The notes below the pieces were generated by a model that was not told where the DNA came from, did no database searches, and saw only the letters and a list, made by a program, of their open reading frames with translations. This document shows, piece after piece, positions 53,637 to 63,225 of a stretch of DNA of 64,000 bases; positions within the stretch are counted from its first letter, which is position 1; each line of letters opens with the position of its first letter. Source of the DNA: Poriferisodalis sp965237655 (GTDB lineage: Bacteria; Actinomycetota; Acidimicrobiia; Acidimicrobiales; Poriferisodalaceae). A program made the position numbers and the translations under genes. The stretch lies in the NCBI RefSeq assembly GCF_965237655.1, contig NZ_CBDEGB010000002.1, positions 1,984,001-2,048,000 on the forward strand. The letters are read 5' to 3'.

Positions 53637-54761
53637 ATGCCGTCGGAGGCCTTGCCAACGCCGTCAAGTGAGCGGAATTCCACCCTCGATGCGGTGCGTG
53701 GCGTGGCGGTGCTCGGCATCTTGGTCATGAACGCCGTGTCGTTCGGCCTGCCCGCTGCGGCGTACACCAATCTCGACGCAGCCGGATCGCGCACGCTGCT
53801 GGACTGGCTCATCGGCGGTGCCGGAGAGATCTTTGCCGATCAGAAACTCATGGGTTTATTCTCCATGCTGTTCGGCGCAGGCATCGTGCTGTTCGCTGAG
53901 CGCGCCGCTGCGAAGGGTCGGCGCAGCGTGCTGCTGAGCCTGTGGCGCAACGCACTGCTGCTCGTCATGGGCGTGGTGCATCTGCTCGTATGGGACGGCG
54001 ACGTGCTCACGGTGTACGCCTTGTGCGCCCCGGTCGTGCTTGCGCTGCGGCGACTGCCGCCCAAAGTGCTCTTCGCGTTGGGCGGTGCGTTCTACGCAGC
54101 AGTGGCAGTCATCTCCTGGAGCGTGCAATCGTCTCTGCGAAGCTTCTCCAGCGTCCTCATCGACTTCTGGCACTACGGCGACTACTACGACGTCATCGAG
54201 ACATGGTTTCTCGCGGACTACTTCGGGCGAGCCTTGGGCGCCATGCTCATCGGCGTGGCGCTGTACCGGACGGGCGTCATCGGCGGCAACAAGGCGCCGT
54301 CGTTCTACCGCCGCATGGCGGCATGGGGCCTGGGCATCGGGCTGCCGCTGTCGGGTGCAGGTCTCGCGCTGATGGTGGGAACCGATTTCGACATCGACTG
54401 GGCCATCGCAGGAACCATCCCGAACACCGTCGCCACCGTGCCCATCTGTATGGGTTACCTGAGCTTGATCGTGCTGTGGAATCGCGGAAGCGATTCGCCA
54501 GCGCGTCGGCGCATCCGTGCCGCGGGACAGATGGCGCTTACGAACTACCTCACGCAGACTGCGGTGGGCATGGTGGTGCTTCGATGGCTGCTCGGTGACG
54601 TTTCGCTCACCCGCAGCAGCATCGCCATATTCGTGGTGAGCGTGTGGGCGCTGCAGCTCTGGTGGTCACAGGCGTGGCTTGCGCGATTCGGGTTCGGGCC
54701 CCTTGAATGGCTGTGGCGTAGTGCGACCTACCGTCGCTGGCAGCCTCTGCGCGCTCGCTAG
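53637..54761 (+). CDS. DUF418 (YeiB-like) membrane protein
   Basis: 374 residues with about nine or ten hydrophobic helices. The N-terminal motif LDAVRGVAVLGILVMNAVSF and the C-terminal DUF418 block (AAGQMALTNYLTQTAVGMVV, then FGFGPLEWLWRSATYRRWQP) are diagnostic. The family has a transporter- or acyltransferase-like fold without a settled function. It lies 43 bases after the alcohol dehydrogenase and could share its transcript. Confidence 0.9.
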   Translation: MPSEALPTPSSERNSTLDAVRGVAVLGILVMNAVSFGLPAAAYTNLDAAGSRTLLDWLIGGAGEIFADQKLMGLFSMLFGAGIVLFAERAAAKGRRSVLLSLWRNALLLVMGVVHLLVWDGDVLTVYALCAPVVLALRRLPPKVLFALGGAFYAAVAVISWSVQSSLRSFSSVLIDFWHYGDYYDVIETWFLADYFGRALGAMLIGVALYRTGVIGGNKAPSFYRRMAAWGLGIGLPLSGAGLALMVGTDFDIDWAIAGTIPNTVATVPICMGYLSLIVLWNRGSDSPARRRIRAAGQMALTNYLTQTAVGMVVLRWLLGDVSLTRSSIAIFVVSVWALQLWWSQAWLARFGFGPLEWLWRSATYRRWQPLRAR

Positions 54762-54775
54762 CCACAGAGCGACGA

Positions 54776-54801
54776 GAGCCCGAGCGGGTGCCTTTGGGCT
54801 C
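54776..54801. terminator. Possible terminator hairpin between convergent genes
   Basis: GAGCCC (54776-54781) pairs with GGGCTC (54796-54801) over a 14-base loop containing CCTTT. It lies in the 42-base gap between the convergent DUF418 and MBL-fold genes. No long U-tract is visible. Confidence 0.3.
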
Positions 54802-54803
54802 GG

Positions 54804-55715
54804 CTACGACAGGATCTGCGTGGCCTCCATGTAGCCGGGCTCGAGGAACTCGACGCCGGGCGTGACGCGAGCCAGTTCGTCCGCGATGCTGGATGTGTCC
54901 GTGGGCACTGAGAACCCCGGCAGCCAGTTGTCGTGGTGACCGAGGATGATCTTGCGGGGCCGGAGCAGGTCGGCTTGACGGCCGATGAATTGGGCCAGCG
55001 AGCCCTGGATGGGCTCGCCGTCGATGTTTCCGCGGCCAGCCGCCGCGAGGATCGCCACATCAGGGCGAAGATCGTGCATCACCCCTGACCAGTGCCCCGA
55101 GGTGTCCTGGAACAGCACCGAGCCGTCGGGTGCCTCGATCAGGAACAGCAGCGCTCCCCCGTCGCCCCGATCGCTGTGACCGACTGCTGATGCCGCGATG
55201 TGCTCGCTCGTCGCTGGATCGACCTCGCTGGCCAGGTACTTCATCAGCTGGGCGAAGCGCTCCTGCTGTTCTTGCCAGGTGACGCCCAGGTCACCGAGGC
55301 ACACCTCGCCAGGTTGGTGCATCTGGGTGTGCGACCACACGCAGGAGTGCTGGCTCGGGTACACCGACACGCGTACACCGTTCCCCCGGTCCCCCTGGCT
55401 CAAGTTGATCGTCTCTCCACCGGCTACGCAGATCATCCGGTCCGCTGGGATGCCGGCTTCGGCCATGAGCCGCACTGACTCGTACGAAGCAACCAGCGTG
55501 GCGTTGGTGTTGGCAACAATCCGCTCAGCGCCATAGAGGTGGTCGAAGTGGGAATGGCCCACGAGTACCCAGTCAGCCTCGGTGACATCGTCTGCCGAGA
55601 GCCCGGGTCCGACGGCGTTTTGTGCCCGGTCGATATATGCATCGAGAAAGATGGTGAGGCCTGCGGTGCGCAGCCGGAATGTTGCGCACCCGTACCAATC
55701 GAGCGTCGTAGCCAT
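54804..55715 (-). CDS. MBL-fold metallo-hydrolase
   Basis: 303 residues from ATG 55715. The metallo-beta-lactamase zinc motif is VLVGHSHFDHLYGAE (HxHxDH), with further ligands likely at SAVGHSDRGDGG/SGHWSG and the C-terminal ILGHHDNWLPG. The start MATTLDWYGCATFRL is typical of the UlaG-like subgroup (L-ascorbate lactonase relatives). Substrate unknown. A huge open frame upstream on this strand is only an antisense shadow of the mod genes. Confidence 0.88.
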   Translation of the reverse strand: MATTLDWYGCATFRLRTAGLTIFLDAYIDRAQNAVGPGLSADDVTEADWVLVGHSHFDHLYGAERIVANTNATLVASYESVRLMAEAGIPADRMICVAGGETINLSQGDRGNGVRVSVYPSQHSCVWSHTQMHQPGEVCLGDLGVTWQEQQERFAQLMKYLASEVDPATSEHIAASAVGHSDRGDGGALLFLIEAPDGSVLFQDTSGHWSGVMHDLRPDVAILAAAGRGNIDGEPIQGSLAQFIGRQADLLRPRKIILGHHDNWLPGFSVPTDTSSIADELARVTPGVEFLEPGYMEATQILS

Positions 55716-55773
55716 GGCCGGAACCATACGCCCGGGCTCAATGGCTCCGCGGGCCGGGCACACTGGCGCGACT

Positions 55774-56613
55774 ATGGGTGGCTGCCGTAGGGGGAAATGC
55801 CGGGCTGCGACCCGTGTCGGTGCTGCGCTGGCGCTGCTGACCATGGCGACGCTGCCGTTCGTGGCCGGATGCATGTCGAGTCGCGACAGCGAACCGGCCA
55901 GGCCTCCAGACGCAGCACTCGACGGAAGCCTGCATGTCCTCGTTGCCGCCTCGTTGCTGCCGGTTGCCGAAATGCTCGCCGACGACTTCGAGCAGCTCCA
56001 CCCCGGCGTGGACGTGCTGATCGCGGGGGCAGGAAGTTCCGCGCTGCGCGAGCAGGTACTCGCCGGCGCACCGGCCGACGTGTTCATCCCCGCTGACCCT
56101 GTCCATCTCGACACCATCCGCGACGAAGTCGGGTTGGCGAGCGCACCCGTCGTCGTAGCCCGAAACTCGCTGGTGCTGGCAGTACCGGCCGGCAATGACG
56201 CCGGGGTGACGTCGCTCGCCGACCTGGCCCGGCCCGAGCTGCTGATCGGGCTGTGCGCGGCCGAGGTTCCCTGCGGCGCTCTGGCCCGAACAGGATTGGC
56301 CGACGCCGGGATCGAACCGGTTCCGGACACCGATGAGCCGAACGTACGGGCCCTGATCACCAAGCTGGCCGCCGGTGAACTCGACGCCGCCGTGGTGTAT
56401 GCCAGCGACACAGCCCCAAGTGCGGGAGTTGGCTCGCAGAACGGTTCCATCGTGAGTCTGGGCTGGACCGCCGGTGCAGCTCCTCGAACGTCATACGCTG
56501 CCGCAGTGCTGGCCGATGCACCAAATCGTGCAGCGGCCGAAGCGTTTGTGAAGTACCTGCAGACGAGTTCGGCGCGTGACGCGTTTTCTGACCACGGATT
56601 CGCCGCGCCATGA
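55774..56613 (+). CDS. modA: Molybdate-binding lipoprotein
   Basis: 279 residues from ATG 55774. Signal peptide with lipobox FVAGC (Cys33). The ModA domain has LHVLVAASLLPVAEMLADDF, AGAGSSALREQVLAGAPADV (oxyanion-binding Ser region), NSLVLAVPAGN and KLAAGELDAAVVYASD. It captures molybdate (or tungstate) outside the membrane. Overlaps modB by 4 bases. Confidence 0.94.
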   Translation: MGGCRRGKCRAATRVGAALALLTMATLPFVAGCMSSRDSEPARPPDAALDGSLHVLVAASLLPVAEMLADDFEQLHPGVDVLIAGAGSSALREQVLAGAPADVFIPADPVHLDTIRDEVGLASAPVVVARNSLVLAVPAGNDAGVTSLADLARPELLIGLCAAEVPCGALARTGLADAGIEPVPDTDEPNVRALITKLAAGELDAAVVYASDTAPSAGVGSQNGSIVSLGWTAGAAPRTSYAAAVLADAPNRAAAEAFVKYLQTSSARDAFSDHGFAAP

Positions 56614-57455
56614 CTGACGGAACGACTCCTGTGAGCAGTGGCCGCTCCGACGGACGAGTGACGCGCCGGGCGCAGCGGGACCTGCCGCCGTGGCCCGTGG
56701 CAGTTCTGGCGGCCGTCGGCGTGGTGCTGTTCGCCCTGCCCGTGGTTGGGTTGGCAGCGCGCACACCGTGGACCGGGCTCTGGACGCATCTGTCGAGCCG
56801 CTTCGTGGTGGACGCCGCAGTGCTCTCGGTGGTGTCGTCTGTTGCCGCCGCGATCGTCGCAGCGGCGGTCGGCGTTCCCTTGGCGTGGGTGTTGGCGCGG
56901 GTGTCCTTCCGGGGCCGTTCGGTGGTTCGAGCACTCGTGACGCTGCCGATGGTGCTGCCGCCGGTCGTCGGCGGCGCGGCGTTGCTGTTCGCGCTCGGTC
57001 GCCGAGGCGTCGTCGGCGGACCATTGCACGACGCCACCGGGTTGCTGCTGCCGTATTCGATCTGGGGTGTCATCCTGGCGAATGCGTTCGTCGCCACACC
57101 GCTCGTGATCCTCACCACCGAAGGGGCGCTGCGGAACCTCGATCGGCGCTACGAGGCGGCTGCTGCCACGCTCGGGGCGTCGCGGCTGCGCACGCTGTGG
57201 CGGGTCACCTTGCCCATGATCGGACCGGCACTGGGTGTTGCTGTCGTGGTGGCCTGGGCACGCGCTCTCGGCGAGTTCGGTGCGACCGTGACGTTTGCCG
57301 GAAACCTCGGAGGGCGGACCCAGACATTGCCGCTCGCGGTGTTCGTGGCACTCGAGGCAGATCGCGATGCTGCCGTTGCCATCAGCTTGGTCCTGGTGGC
57401 GCTGTCGCTGGGCTTGCTCATCGCCCTGCGGGACCGTTGGTGGCCGAGCCGATGA
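56610..57455 (+). CDS. modB: Molybdate ABC transporter permease
   Basis: 281 residues, five to six membrane helices, with the cytoplasmic EAA loop AAATLGASRLRTLWRVTLP near residue 190 and ALGEFGATVTFAGN near 215, the ModB signature. A polar N-terminal extension of about 25 residues precedes the first helix. It is coupled on both sides by ATGA overlaps with modA and modC. Confidence 0.95.
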   Translation: MTDGTTPVSSGRSDGRVTRRAQRDLPPWPVAVLAAVGVVLFALPVVGLAARTPWTGLWTHLSSRFVVDAAVLSVVSSVAAAIVAAAVGVPLAWVLARVSFRGRSVVRALVTLPMVLPPVVGGAALLFALGRRGVVGGPLHDATGLLLPYSIWGVILANAFVATPLVILTTEGALRNLDRRYEAAAATLGASRLRTLWRVTLPMIGPALGVAVVVAWARALGEFGATVTFAGNLGGRTQTLPLAVFVALEADRDAAVAISLVLVALSLGLLIALRDRWWPSR

Positions 57456-58636
57456 CTCCCGCAGCACGCAACACAGCCGACGGCGCTCTCGATGCCGACA
57501 TCGGGCTGCGGCGGGGTGATTTCGAGCTGGATGTCTCGCTGCGCGTCGAAGTCGGCGAGACGGCGGCGCTGCTGGGACCGAACGGCGCCGGCAAATCCAC
57601 GATTGTGGCGGCGCTCGCCGGACTGCTACCGCTCGAAGGCGGCGGCGTCCGCCTCGCCGGCCGGGTCCTCGACGACCCGGCGGCTGGCGTCTTCGTCCCG
57701 CCCGAACAACGTCGCATTGGTGTCGTGTTCCAAGACCAAGTCCTGTTCGGGCATCTCAGCGCGCTCGACAACGTCGCATTTGGCTTGACCGCTCGCGGGA
57801 TGCGCCGGGCCGAGGCGCGCGAGCAGGCGCAAGCGTGGCTCGGCGCAATGGACCTCCGCGACCTTGCCCAGCGCCGGCCCAAAGCGCTGTCGGGCGGCCA
57901 GCGCCAGCGGGTCGCGCTGGCCCGAGCGCTCGCTTGCCAACCCGACCTGCTGCTTGCGGACGAGCCGCTTGGATCGCTGGACGTCACCGCGCGTAATCGC
58001 CTTCGGCGCAACCTGGCAGCACACCTCAGCAGCGGTCGCAACGGCGGCAGCGTGACACCGGAATCGCTGCAGGGCGCTGAGAACGTGCCCCGATTGCTCA
58101 TCACTCACGACCCCACCGATGCCTTTGTCCTGGCTGACCGCGTGCACATTCTTGAAGACGGTCGCCTCACCCAGTCGGGCACGCCCGAAGAGTTACGCCG
58201 GGCACCTGCCACCCCATACGCGGCCGACCTGTCAGGCATCAACCTGGTGCGAGGCACGGCGCAGGGCGGGGAGGTCACCGTGACGTCCGATGACCCCTCG
58301 ACGGCGGGTCAGAGCCGCAGGCCAGCCACTGTGCTGCACGCCGCCGACACAACAGCGAACGGGCCGGTCCTGGCAACGATTCACCCGCGGGCGATCGCAC
58401 TGCATCGCGAGCGACCCAGCGGCAGCCCGCGCAACGTGTGGCGCACGACCGCGGACGCCGTCGAGCCGCTGGGAGACATCACCCGCGTGTTGCTCGGAGC
58501 GCCGCTGCCGCTCACCGCCGACATCACGCCCGGCGCGGCCCACGAACTGCTGATCCGGCCCGGCACCGCCCTGTGGGTCTCGGTCAAAGCCACCGAGGTC
58601 GAACTGGCGCCCGACAGCCCGAGCCCGCGCGGCTGA
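57452..58636 (+). CDS. modC: Molybdate ABC transporter ATPase
   Basis: 394 residues from ATG 57452. Walker A GPNGAGKST, Q-loop FQDQVLFGHL, signature LSGGQRQRVALARAL, Walker B LLLADEPLGSLD and H-loop LLITHDPTDAF. A C-terminal TOBE-like region (about 260-394, with TIHPRAIALHRERPSG) would sense molybdate. It completes modABC. Molybdate supply serves molybdenum-cofactor enzymes, none of which are in the window. Confidence 0.94.
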   Translation: MTPAARNTADGALDADIGLRRGDFELDVSLRVEVGETAALLGPNGAGKSTIVAALAGLLPLEGGGVRLAGRVLDDPAAGVFVPPEQRRIGVVFQDQVLFGHLSALDNVAFGLTARGMRRAEAREQAQAWLGAMDLRDLAQRRPKALSGGQRQRVALARALACQPDLLLADEPLGSLDVTARNRLRRNLAAHLSSGRNGGSVTPESLQGAENVPRLLITHDPTDAFVLADRVHILEDGRLTQSGTPEELRRAPATPYAADLSGINLVRGTAQGGEVTVTSDDPSTAGQSRRPATVLHAADTTANGPVLATIHPRAIALHRERPSGSPRNVWRTTADAVEPLGDITRVLLGAPLPLTADITPGAAHELLIRPGTALWVSVKATEVELAPDSPSPRG

Positions 58637-58745
58637 TGGCGCCGGCTCCGTTAGTGCCAGAAGGTCAAGACATCCCAGGCGTGACCCAGCGGTTTTCCTA
58701 GCCAGCGCCCTGCTCTTCGAACCACCCGCCTCATGGAGGCCGTTT

Positions 58746-59900
58746 CTAGCCGGAGCGGCTGACGGAAGTCCACCCCTTGTCGGCGCCGGGGCGATCGTCG
58801 AAGGCGGCGCTATAGCGGTCGACGAACCCGGGGTCGGCAGCTGCGGCGACGGTCGCCATGTCGGCATCGGTCATCGCAGACTGCCATGCCTCAATGAGTT
58901 GGTCTTCGGCCCCGTAGTCGAATCGATCGCCGATCGAACGTTCCATGGCACTGCCCGGCGCAGGGTGGTTGGCCTCGTCGGACAACCAGCGCGCAGTCTC
59001 AGCGAGACCCTCGACTGGGTCGATGACGTCGCGGTAGCCGAGCTGATACATCGCCTTGTCGCACCCGATCATCCGATGATGCGGGGTGCTGCGCAACGTC
59101 AGATGATGGCCGACGGCTGCATATTCCCAGGGAATCGACACGATCTCAAAGGTGTGATCCAGCGCGGCAGCGAGAATCTCCACCCATTGGATGAGCGTGG
59201 GCGTCCATTCGTCGGCAACGTTGTACGCCTCGTCAGCCGAACGCGCTCCGCCGTCAACGGTGGCTAACAGCATCGCTGCGGCATTGCGCGCGTGCGCCTG
59301 TCCTTGCAGGGTCGTGCCGCCATCGGGCAGCACGATGTGCTCCCGCCCGTCGAGAACGCGCCGCACGATCTTCCACTCGCGCGGGCTGATCTGTCCGGGC
59401 CCGTAGATCCAGGGGTACCGCAGGTGCGAGGCGGTGGGATGCTGCGCGAACACGACCTGCTCGGTCACGGCGATCTGGCGGACCTTGCGATTCACGCGGA
59501 ACTCAGGCGGCTCGTCGGAAACCAGCCGATCATGCTCGCGGGTGGGCGCGCGCATCCCGGCAGGCCAGAGCGCATCGGCATCGCCCCAGCCCGAGTACAC
59601 GGGGAACCCGCCGACGCTGACGAACTTGCTCACGCGCCCCGCCAGCACCTTGGCGATCTCCCGCAATCGCCCGTACATGACCGCGGCCAAGTCGTACTCC
59701 GCTGCACCCAGTGCGCCGGCGAATTGATCGGCGTCGAACGGGTCGGTATGGATGTGCTCGACAAGGTCGGTGATCTCGTCGACCTCGTGACGACCCGTGT
59801 GCAAGATCGTGACCCGGTAGTCACGTTCGAGCAAGCCCTTCACCACGTGCGGTCCGGTGGGACCGGTGCCGCCGACCACCAACGCCGTTCGTTCGCTCAC
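58746..59900 (-). CDS. NAD-dependent epimerase/dehydratase-like protein
   Basis: 384 residues. N-terminal nucleotide loop VVGGTGPTGPHVVKGLLE, then FVSVGGFPVYSGWG (Ser/Tyr region of the extended-SDR fold) and LRYPWIYGPGQISPREWKIV. It is an atypical extended SDR; the canonical YxxxK is not obvious. It converges on modC. The substrate is unknown; RNA-binding CSP41-like relatives share this layout. Confidence 0.8.
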   Translation of the reverse strand: MSERTALVVGGTGPTGPHVVKGLLERDYRVTILHTGRHEVDEITDLVEHIHTDPFDADQFAGALGAAEYDLAAVMYGRLREIAKVLAGRVSKFVSVGGFPVYSGWGDADALWPAGMRAPTREHDRLVSDEPPEFRVNRKVRQIAVTEQVVFAQHPTASHLRYPWIYGPGQISPREWKIVRRVLDGREHIVLPDGGTTLQGQAHARNAAAMLLATVDGGARSADEAYNVADEWTPTLIQWVEILAAALDHTFEIVSIPWEYAAVGHHLTLRSTPHHRMIGCDKAMYQLGYRDVIDPVEGLAETARWLSDEANHPAPGSAMERSIGDRFDYGAEDQLIEAWQSAMTDADMATVAAAADPGFVDRYSAAFDDRPGADKGWTSVSRSG

Positions 59901-59910
59901 GCCTTGACCT

Positions 59911-59949
59911 CCGTCTCACCCGTCGCCTGGCACCCGGACCGTGAGACGG
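59911..59949. promoter_or_regulatory. 9-bp inverted repeat upstream of the epimerase-like gene
   Basis: CCGTCTCAC (59911-59919) and GTGAGACGG (59941-59949) form a perfect inverted repeat with a 21-base spacer, 11-49 bases upstream of the start at 59900, in the 220-base divergent gap. Half-site centres are 30 bases (about three helical turns) apart, which suits a regulator bound to one face of the DNA. A transcript hairpin is the alternative. Confidence 0.35.
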
Positions 59950-60120
59950 CCCCACAGTCGATGTCGCTCGGGAAATGCCAATGTCCTGGCGACATTACGG
60001 CCCTGCCTGCGCAGCTCGCACCGAGACGCCCGCTGCGTCAATCGTGACGTCCCGTGATGCTCGCACCGTTCGCCGGTACGCTCCCGCAACGATGAACGCG
60101 AGTGTCAGCGGAACCGGGTC

Positions 60121-60822
60121 ATGATCGAGTACAAGCGCGGTACTCGGGTAGTAGTGACCGAGGACATCTCGGGCGTCCCCGAAGGCACTGCAGGCAAATG
60201 CGGACGCGGTATCGGCTTCGCCATCAAGCGTTACCGCGTGCGCTTCGACAATGACGTCGAGGCCATATCTGTTGCGCACAGCAAGCTCGTGCCCGAGGGC
60301 GAATGGTCACAGTTCCTCGCCAAGCGGGCGCGTGCAGAGATCGAAGCAGCAACCGAACGCGCCCGGATTGCCGAGGCCCGTGCCGCCGCCGCCGAATCGC
60401 GCGGACTGCCCGCTGCAAGCGCAGAAGCACCGGCCACAGAGACTGCCCCCGAACCAGCACCCGCTGCCGAAGCCCCTGCGGAGACCTCCGGGAGCGACGA
60501 AGCCGGCGATCCCCGCTTGGCGGCTCTGCTCTCCCGTTCCAAGTCGGCACGTGCTGAAACCGGCGTCCCCGCTCCGCAGAGTCCCGCGACTGCAGCCTCG
60601 GAACCGGCCGCCGCCGAGCCAGCTCCCGCACCGGCCGCCGAGGCTCCACCAGAGCCCGCCGCCGCAACTGCGGCTGCCCGGCTAGCTCGCACCGCTGCTC
60701 CGTCAGGTCCCGAACGCGCCGAGATTCCCGAGTTCGTGCCAGGCCCCGAGGTCGATCCCGACTACACGCCTGCCGCGAACCGAGTCAGCGAGCTGCTGGG
60801 GCAAGTCCGCAAAGACGACTGA
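60121..60822 (+). CDS. KOW-like domain protein with long Ala/Pro/Glu-rich region
   Basis: 233 residues. Residues 1-60 form a compact beta domain (YKRGTRVVVTEDISGVPEG, GIGFAIKRYRVRFDND) like KOW/SH3-type barrels. Then a charged helix (FLAKRARAEIEAATERARIAE), then about 130 residues of low-complexity Ala/Pro/Glu sequence, and a short conserved-looking tail ANRVSELLGQVRKDD. It could bind nucleic acid or protein; no function known. Confidence 0.7.
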   Translation: MIEYKRGTRVVVTEDISGVPEGTAGKCGRGIGFAIKRYRVRFDNDVEAISVAHSKLVPEGEWSQFLAKRARAEIEAATERARIAEARAAAAESRGLPAASAEAPATETAPEPAPAAEAPAETSGSDEAGDPRLAALLSRSKSARAETGVPAPQSPATAASEPAAAEPAPAPAAEAPPEPAAATAAARLARTAAPSGPERAEIPEFVPGPEVDPDYTPAANRVSELLGQVRKDD

Positions 60823-60882
60823 GCGGCAAACAGGCCCACACACACGAGGACCTGACCGCCCCAAGCGGCACAGCGAGAAACT

Positions 60883-63180
60883 TCAGTCAACGCCTGGCAG
60901 CGGGAACGGCTCGGGGTCTGCGAACCGTCGCACCACGTTGGCCGTGATGCGCGCGATGTCGTTGTCCAAACCGTCGCGGGCCAGCGCGCCGAACCACGAG
61001 ATCGAACCCACCGAGAACACCGCTCCGCCGTTGGGCGTCTCGTAGAACACCATGTCCGCACGCACGTACGGATCGGGCGTAGGGAAGGAGATCGAGCCTT
61101 CGAACTCTTCCTTTGTGCGCAGCATGTCGGGCCCGAAGGTGGTTGCCGAAGCCAGCACCACAGCATGGTCGGGCGATCCGAGGCGAACGTCGTAGCGGTC
61201 GACCTCCTGGCCGGCTGCGCCGCCGCCGAGTCCTGACGTGCCGATGCGCTCGCCGGGCACCCCTTCGAGGACCCACGAGGCCCGCGAGCTGTCCGCACCC
61301 GGATCGCGCACGAAATACGTGGCCTTCTCGAAGCCCTGGGCGGCGAACCCGATGCCGCAGATCTCGTTGGGCGCCCGGCCTTGCCGGCGCCACAGCCCCC
61401 CGTACTCACCACCCCAGGCGTGGTAGCTCTCGCCCGGGCCGGTCTGCCAATTCCGCACGCCGTCCTCTGCCCGGCGCAGCTCGATGGCACCCGGCCAGTC
61501 GTCACTGAATGCCACCCGCCAATAGAAGCCATTGCCTCCCAGGTACATGAGCCGGCCGCCTTCGCGCTGCCAGTCCGCGAGCGCATCCAGCATGGCGGTT
61601 GACCAGTATTCGGGGTGGCTGCCGGTGACCAGCACGCGATAGGGCGCGATGGCGGCAATGCCCTCGTGATGCAGGTCCTCGTCGGTCACGATGTCGTGAT
61701 CGACTTCAAGATGTTCGAGGAAGGCGTTGATGTCGGTGTCCGGAGTGAAGTTCCAGCCGTCGGCGCCGGGGCGGAGGTTCAGCACTGGCCGCAGGCGCGA
61801 GTTGAACATCACGCCGCTTCGATCAGGGTGCTTCTCGTAGTGGCTGCGTCCCAGTTGGGGATGGTCGCGGATGTACGCATGCTCAGGCCGCAGGCGTGTC
61901 TTGGTCGGGATGAAATCGGCGCCCTCGAACAACATCCGGTGGTTGGCGTAGGCCATGTAGGTAGCCGTCGGCATGAGCAGAGCCACATCAGCGGTCGGGG
62001 CACCTGGGGCGGGCCGGACGAAGAACGGCACCCGGTCCTCACCGGCGGAACTGCGCACCCGGAAGGCGTAGATCCCGCTCGGCAGGTCGTCAGGCAGCGT
62101 CGCCTCGACCGTGGTCTCCCACCCGGCGTCGTAGAGATCGTCGTGGTGGAAGTGCACTGCGTCGAAGTGCGCCGGGTTGTCGATCCAGCGGTGCGCCGAA
62201 CCGTCCCATGCCGGCCCCGTGATGGCTCGCGTCGGCAGCTGGTGCAGCACGACTGGCCCACAGTTCGGGTTGCTCGCGGGAACTCGGCGCCCCGCCATGT
62301 CGGCGGCCAGATCCCACGATGCCGAGAAATCACCGGACCGCAGGATCGGCCGTGCGATGCGGCCGTCGAACCGTTCGCCTCCGGGACCCGCGCCCAGCCA
62401 CAATTCGACCGGAGCCAGCGCAGCTGCGCCGACTGGCGCTCCCAGCACGGACGCGACTCGGACCCCGTGCCGGACACGGTCCTCGCCCGGAGATGCGTCG
62501 AGTTCGGCTTCCAGGTCCACGAACGTCATGTCACTCAGCCGGCCTGCCTCGACGGCATCGCGCCCTGGCGATTCGGAGCGCGCCGTGACCAAGGCCGCGC
62601 TCAGCGTTCCAGCTTCATTATCGAGCTCGACGTCGAGCAGGTACCACCGGTTGCGGGTCAACGGAAGCTCGTCAACCGTCACTCGCGTCTCGGTGCCAGC
62701 CGCCGAAGTTGATGCGACGGCGCGCCCGTCCACGAGGTCGAGCCGCAATACCTCGAACTCCGATGAGTCCCTCGGCGCGGCAGACGAGCGTGCGGTCAGC
62801 GTCGCGATGCGCGCCGGCCGATCGAGCAGGGTTGGCATCACCCAGACCCGTAGTCCAAGGCGCGGCGCGCTCGGCACGCCATCCACAGAAGCGACCCCGT
62901 ACGAGCCAGGGGTGAGCGGCTGCTCGTCGAGCTCAACCGACCAGTTGTCGATCGCATCGACGGGACGCTCGTCAAAGCCTGGGCCGTAGCGGGTCGGATC
63001 ACCACAGACGATCTTGGTGACATCGACCACAGCCGGGCCTGGCTGGTGAGTGGATGCCAACAGGTGGATGCTCTCGCCGGCGCGCAATGTCCATGGCTCG
63101 CAGTAGCCGAGGATCTGCTTGGGCGGGCCGGCGTCGGTGGGGGCGGGCGCGACGGCGCTGGACGCGGTTGACTCGGTCAC
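60883..63180 (-). CDS. N,N-dimethylformamidase large-subunit-like protein
   Basis: 765 residues. An N-terminal beta-rich part (about 20-370, including a lectin-like region) precedes the DMFase beta-subunit C-terminal domain (about 370-755): TATYMAYANHRMLFE, TDEDLHHEGIAAI, LVTGSHPEYWSTAMLDALADW, LMYLGGNGFYWRVAF. In Paracoccus-type DMFase the iron ligands are one Tyr, a His and a Glu two residues apart. Here His522 and Glu524 in SHPEYW and the Tyr of YMAYANH fit. No gene for the small subunit is adjacent. Probable amidohydrolase; substrate unknown. Confidence 0.82.
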   Translation of the reverse strand: MTESTASSAVAPAPTDAGPPKQILGYCEPWTLRAGESIHLLASTHQPGPAVVDVTKIVCGDPTRYGPGFDERPVDAIDNWSVELDEQPLTPGSYGVASVDGVPSAPRLGLRVWVMPTLLDRPARIATLTARSSAAPRDSSEFEVLRLDLVDGRAVASTSAAGTETRVTVDELPLTRNRWYLLDVELDNEAGTLSAALVTARSESPGRDAVEAGRLSDMTFVDLEAELDASPGEDRVRHGVRVASVLGAPVGAAALAPVELWLGAGPGGERFDGRIARPILRSGDFSASWDLAADMAGRRVPASNPNCGPVVLHQLPTRAITGPAWDGSAHRWIDNPAHFDAVHFHHDDLYDAGWETTVEATLPDDLPSGIYAFRVRSSAGEDRVPFFVRPAPGAPTADVALLMPTATYMAYANHRMLFEGADFIPTKTRLRPEHAYIRDHPQLGRSHYEKHPDRSGVMFNSRLRPVLNLRPGADGWNFTPDTDINAFLEHLEVDHDIVTDEDLHHEGIAAIAPYRVLVTGSHPEYWSTAMLDALADWQREGGRLMYLGGNGFYWRVAFSDDWPGAIELRRAEDGVRNWQTGPGESYHAWGGEYGGLWRRQGRAPNEICGIGFAAQGFEKATYFVRDPGADSSRASWVLEGVPGERIGTSGLGGGAAGQEVDRYDVRLGSPDHAVVLASATTFGPDMLRTKEEFEGSISFPTPDPYVRADMVFYETPNGGAVFSVGSISWFGALARDGLDNDIARITANVVRRFADPEPFPLPGVD

Positions 63181-63225
63181 AGTGTCGTACTGGGACTGTT
63201 CAACGGGCTCGGTTGTGTGCCGAGC

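Noticed and set aside
54804..57467. Very long minus-strand frame running from the MBL-fold gene back across modA and modB
   Set aside because: Only 54804-55715 has protein-like sequence. The rest is Arg/Ser/Thr/Ala-rich antisense of the mod genes, which have clear motifs and overlaps.
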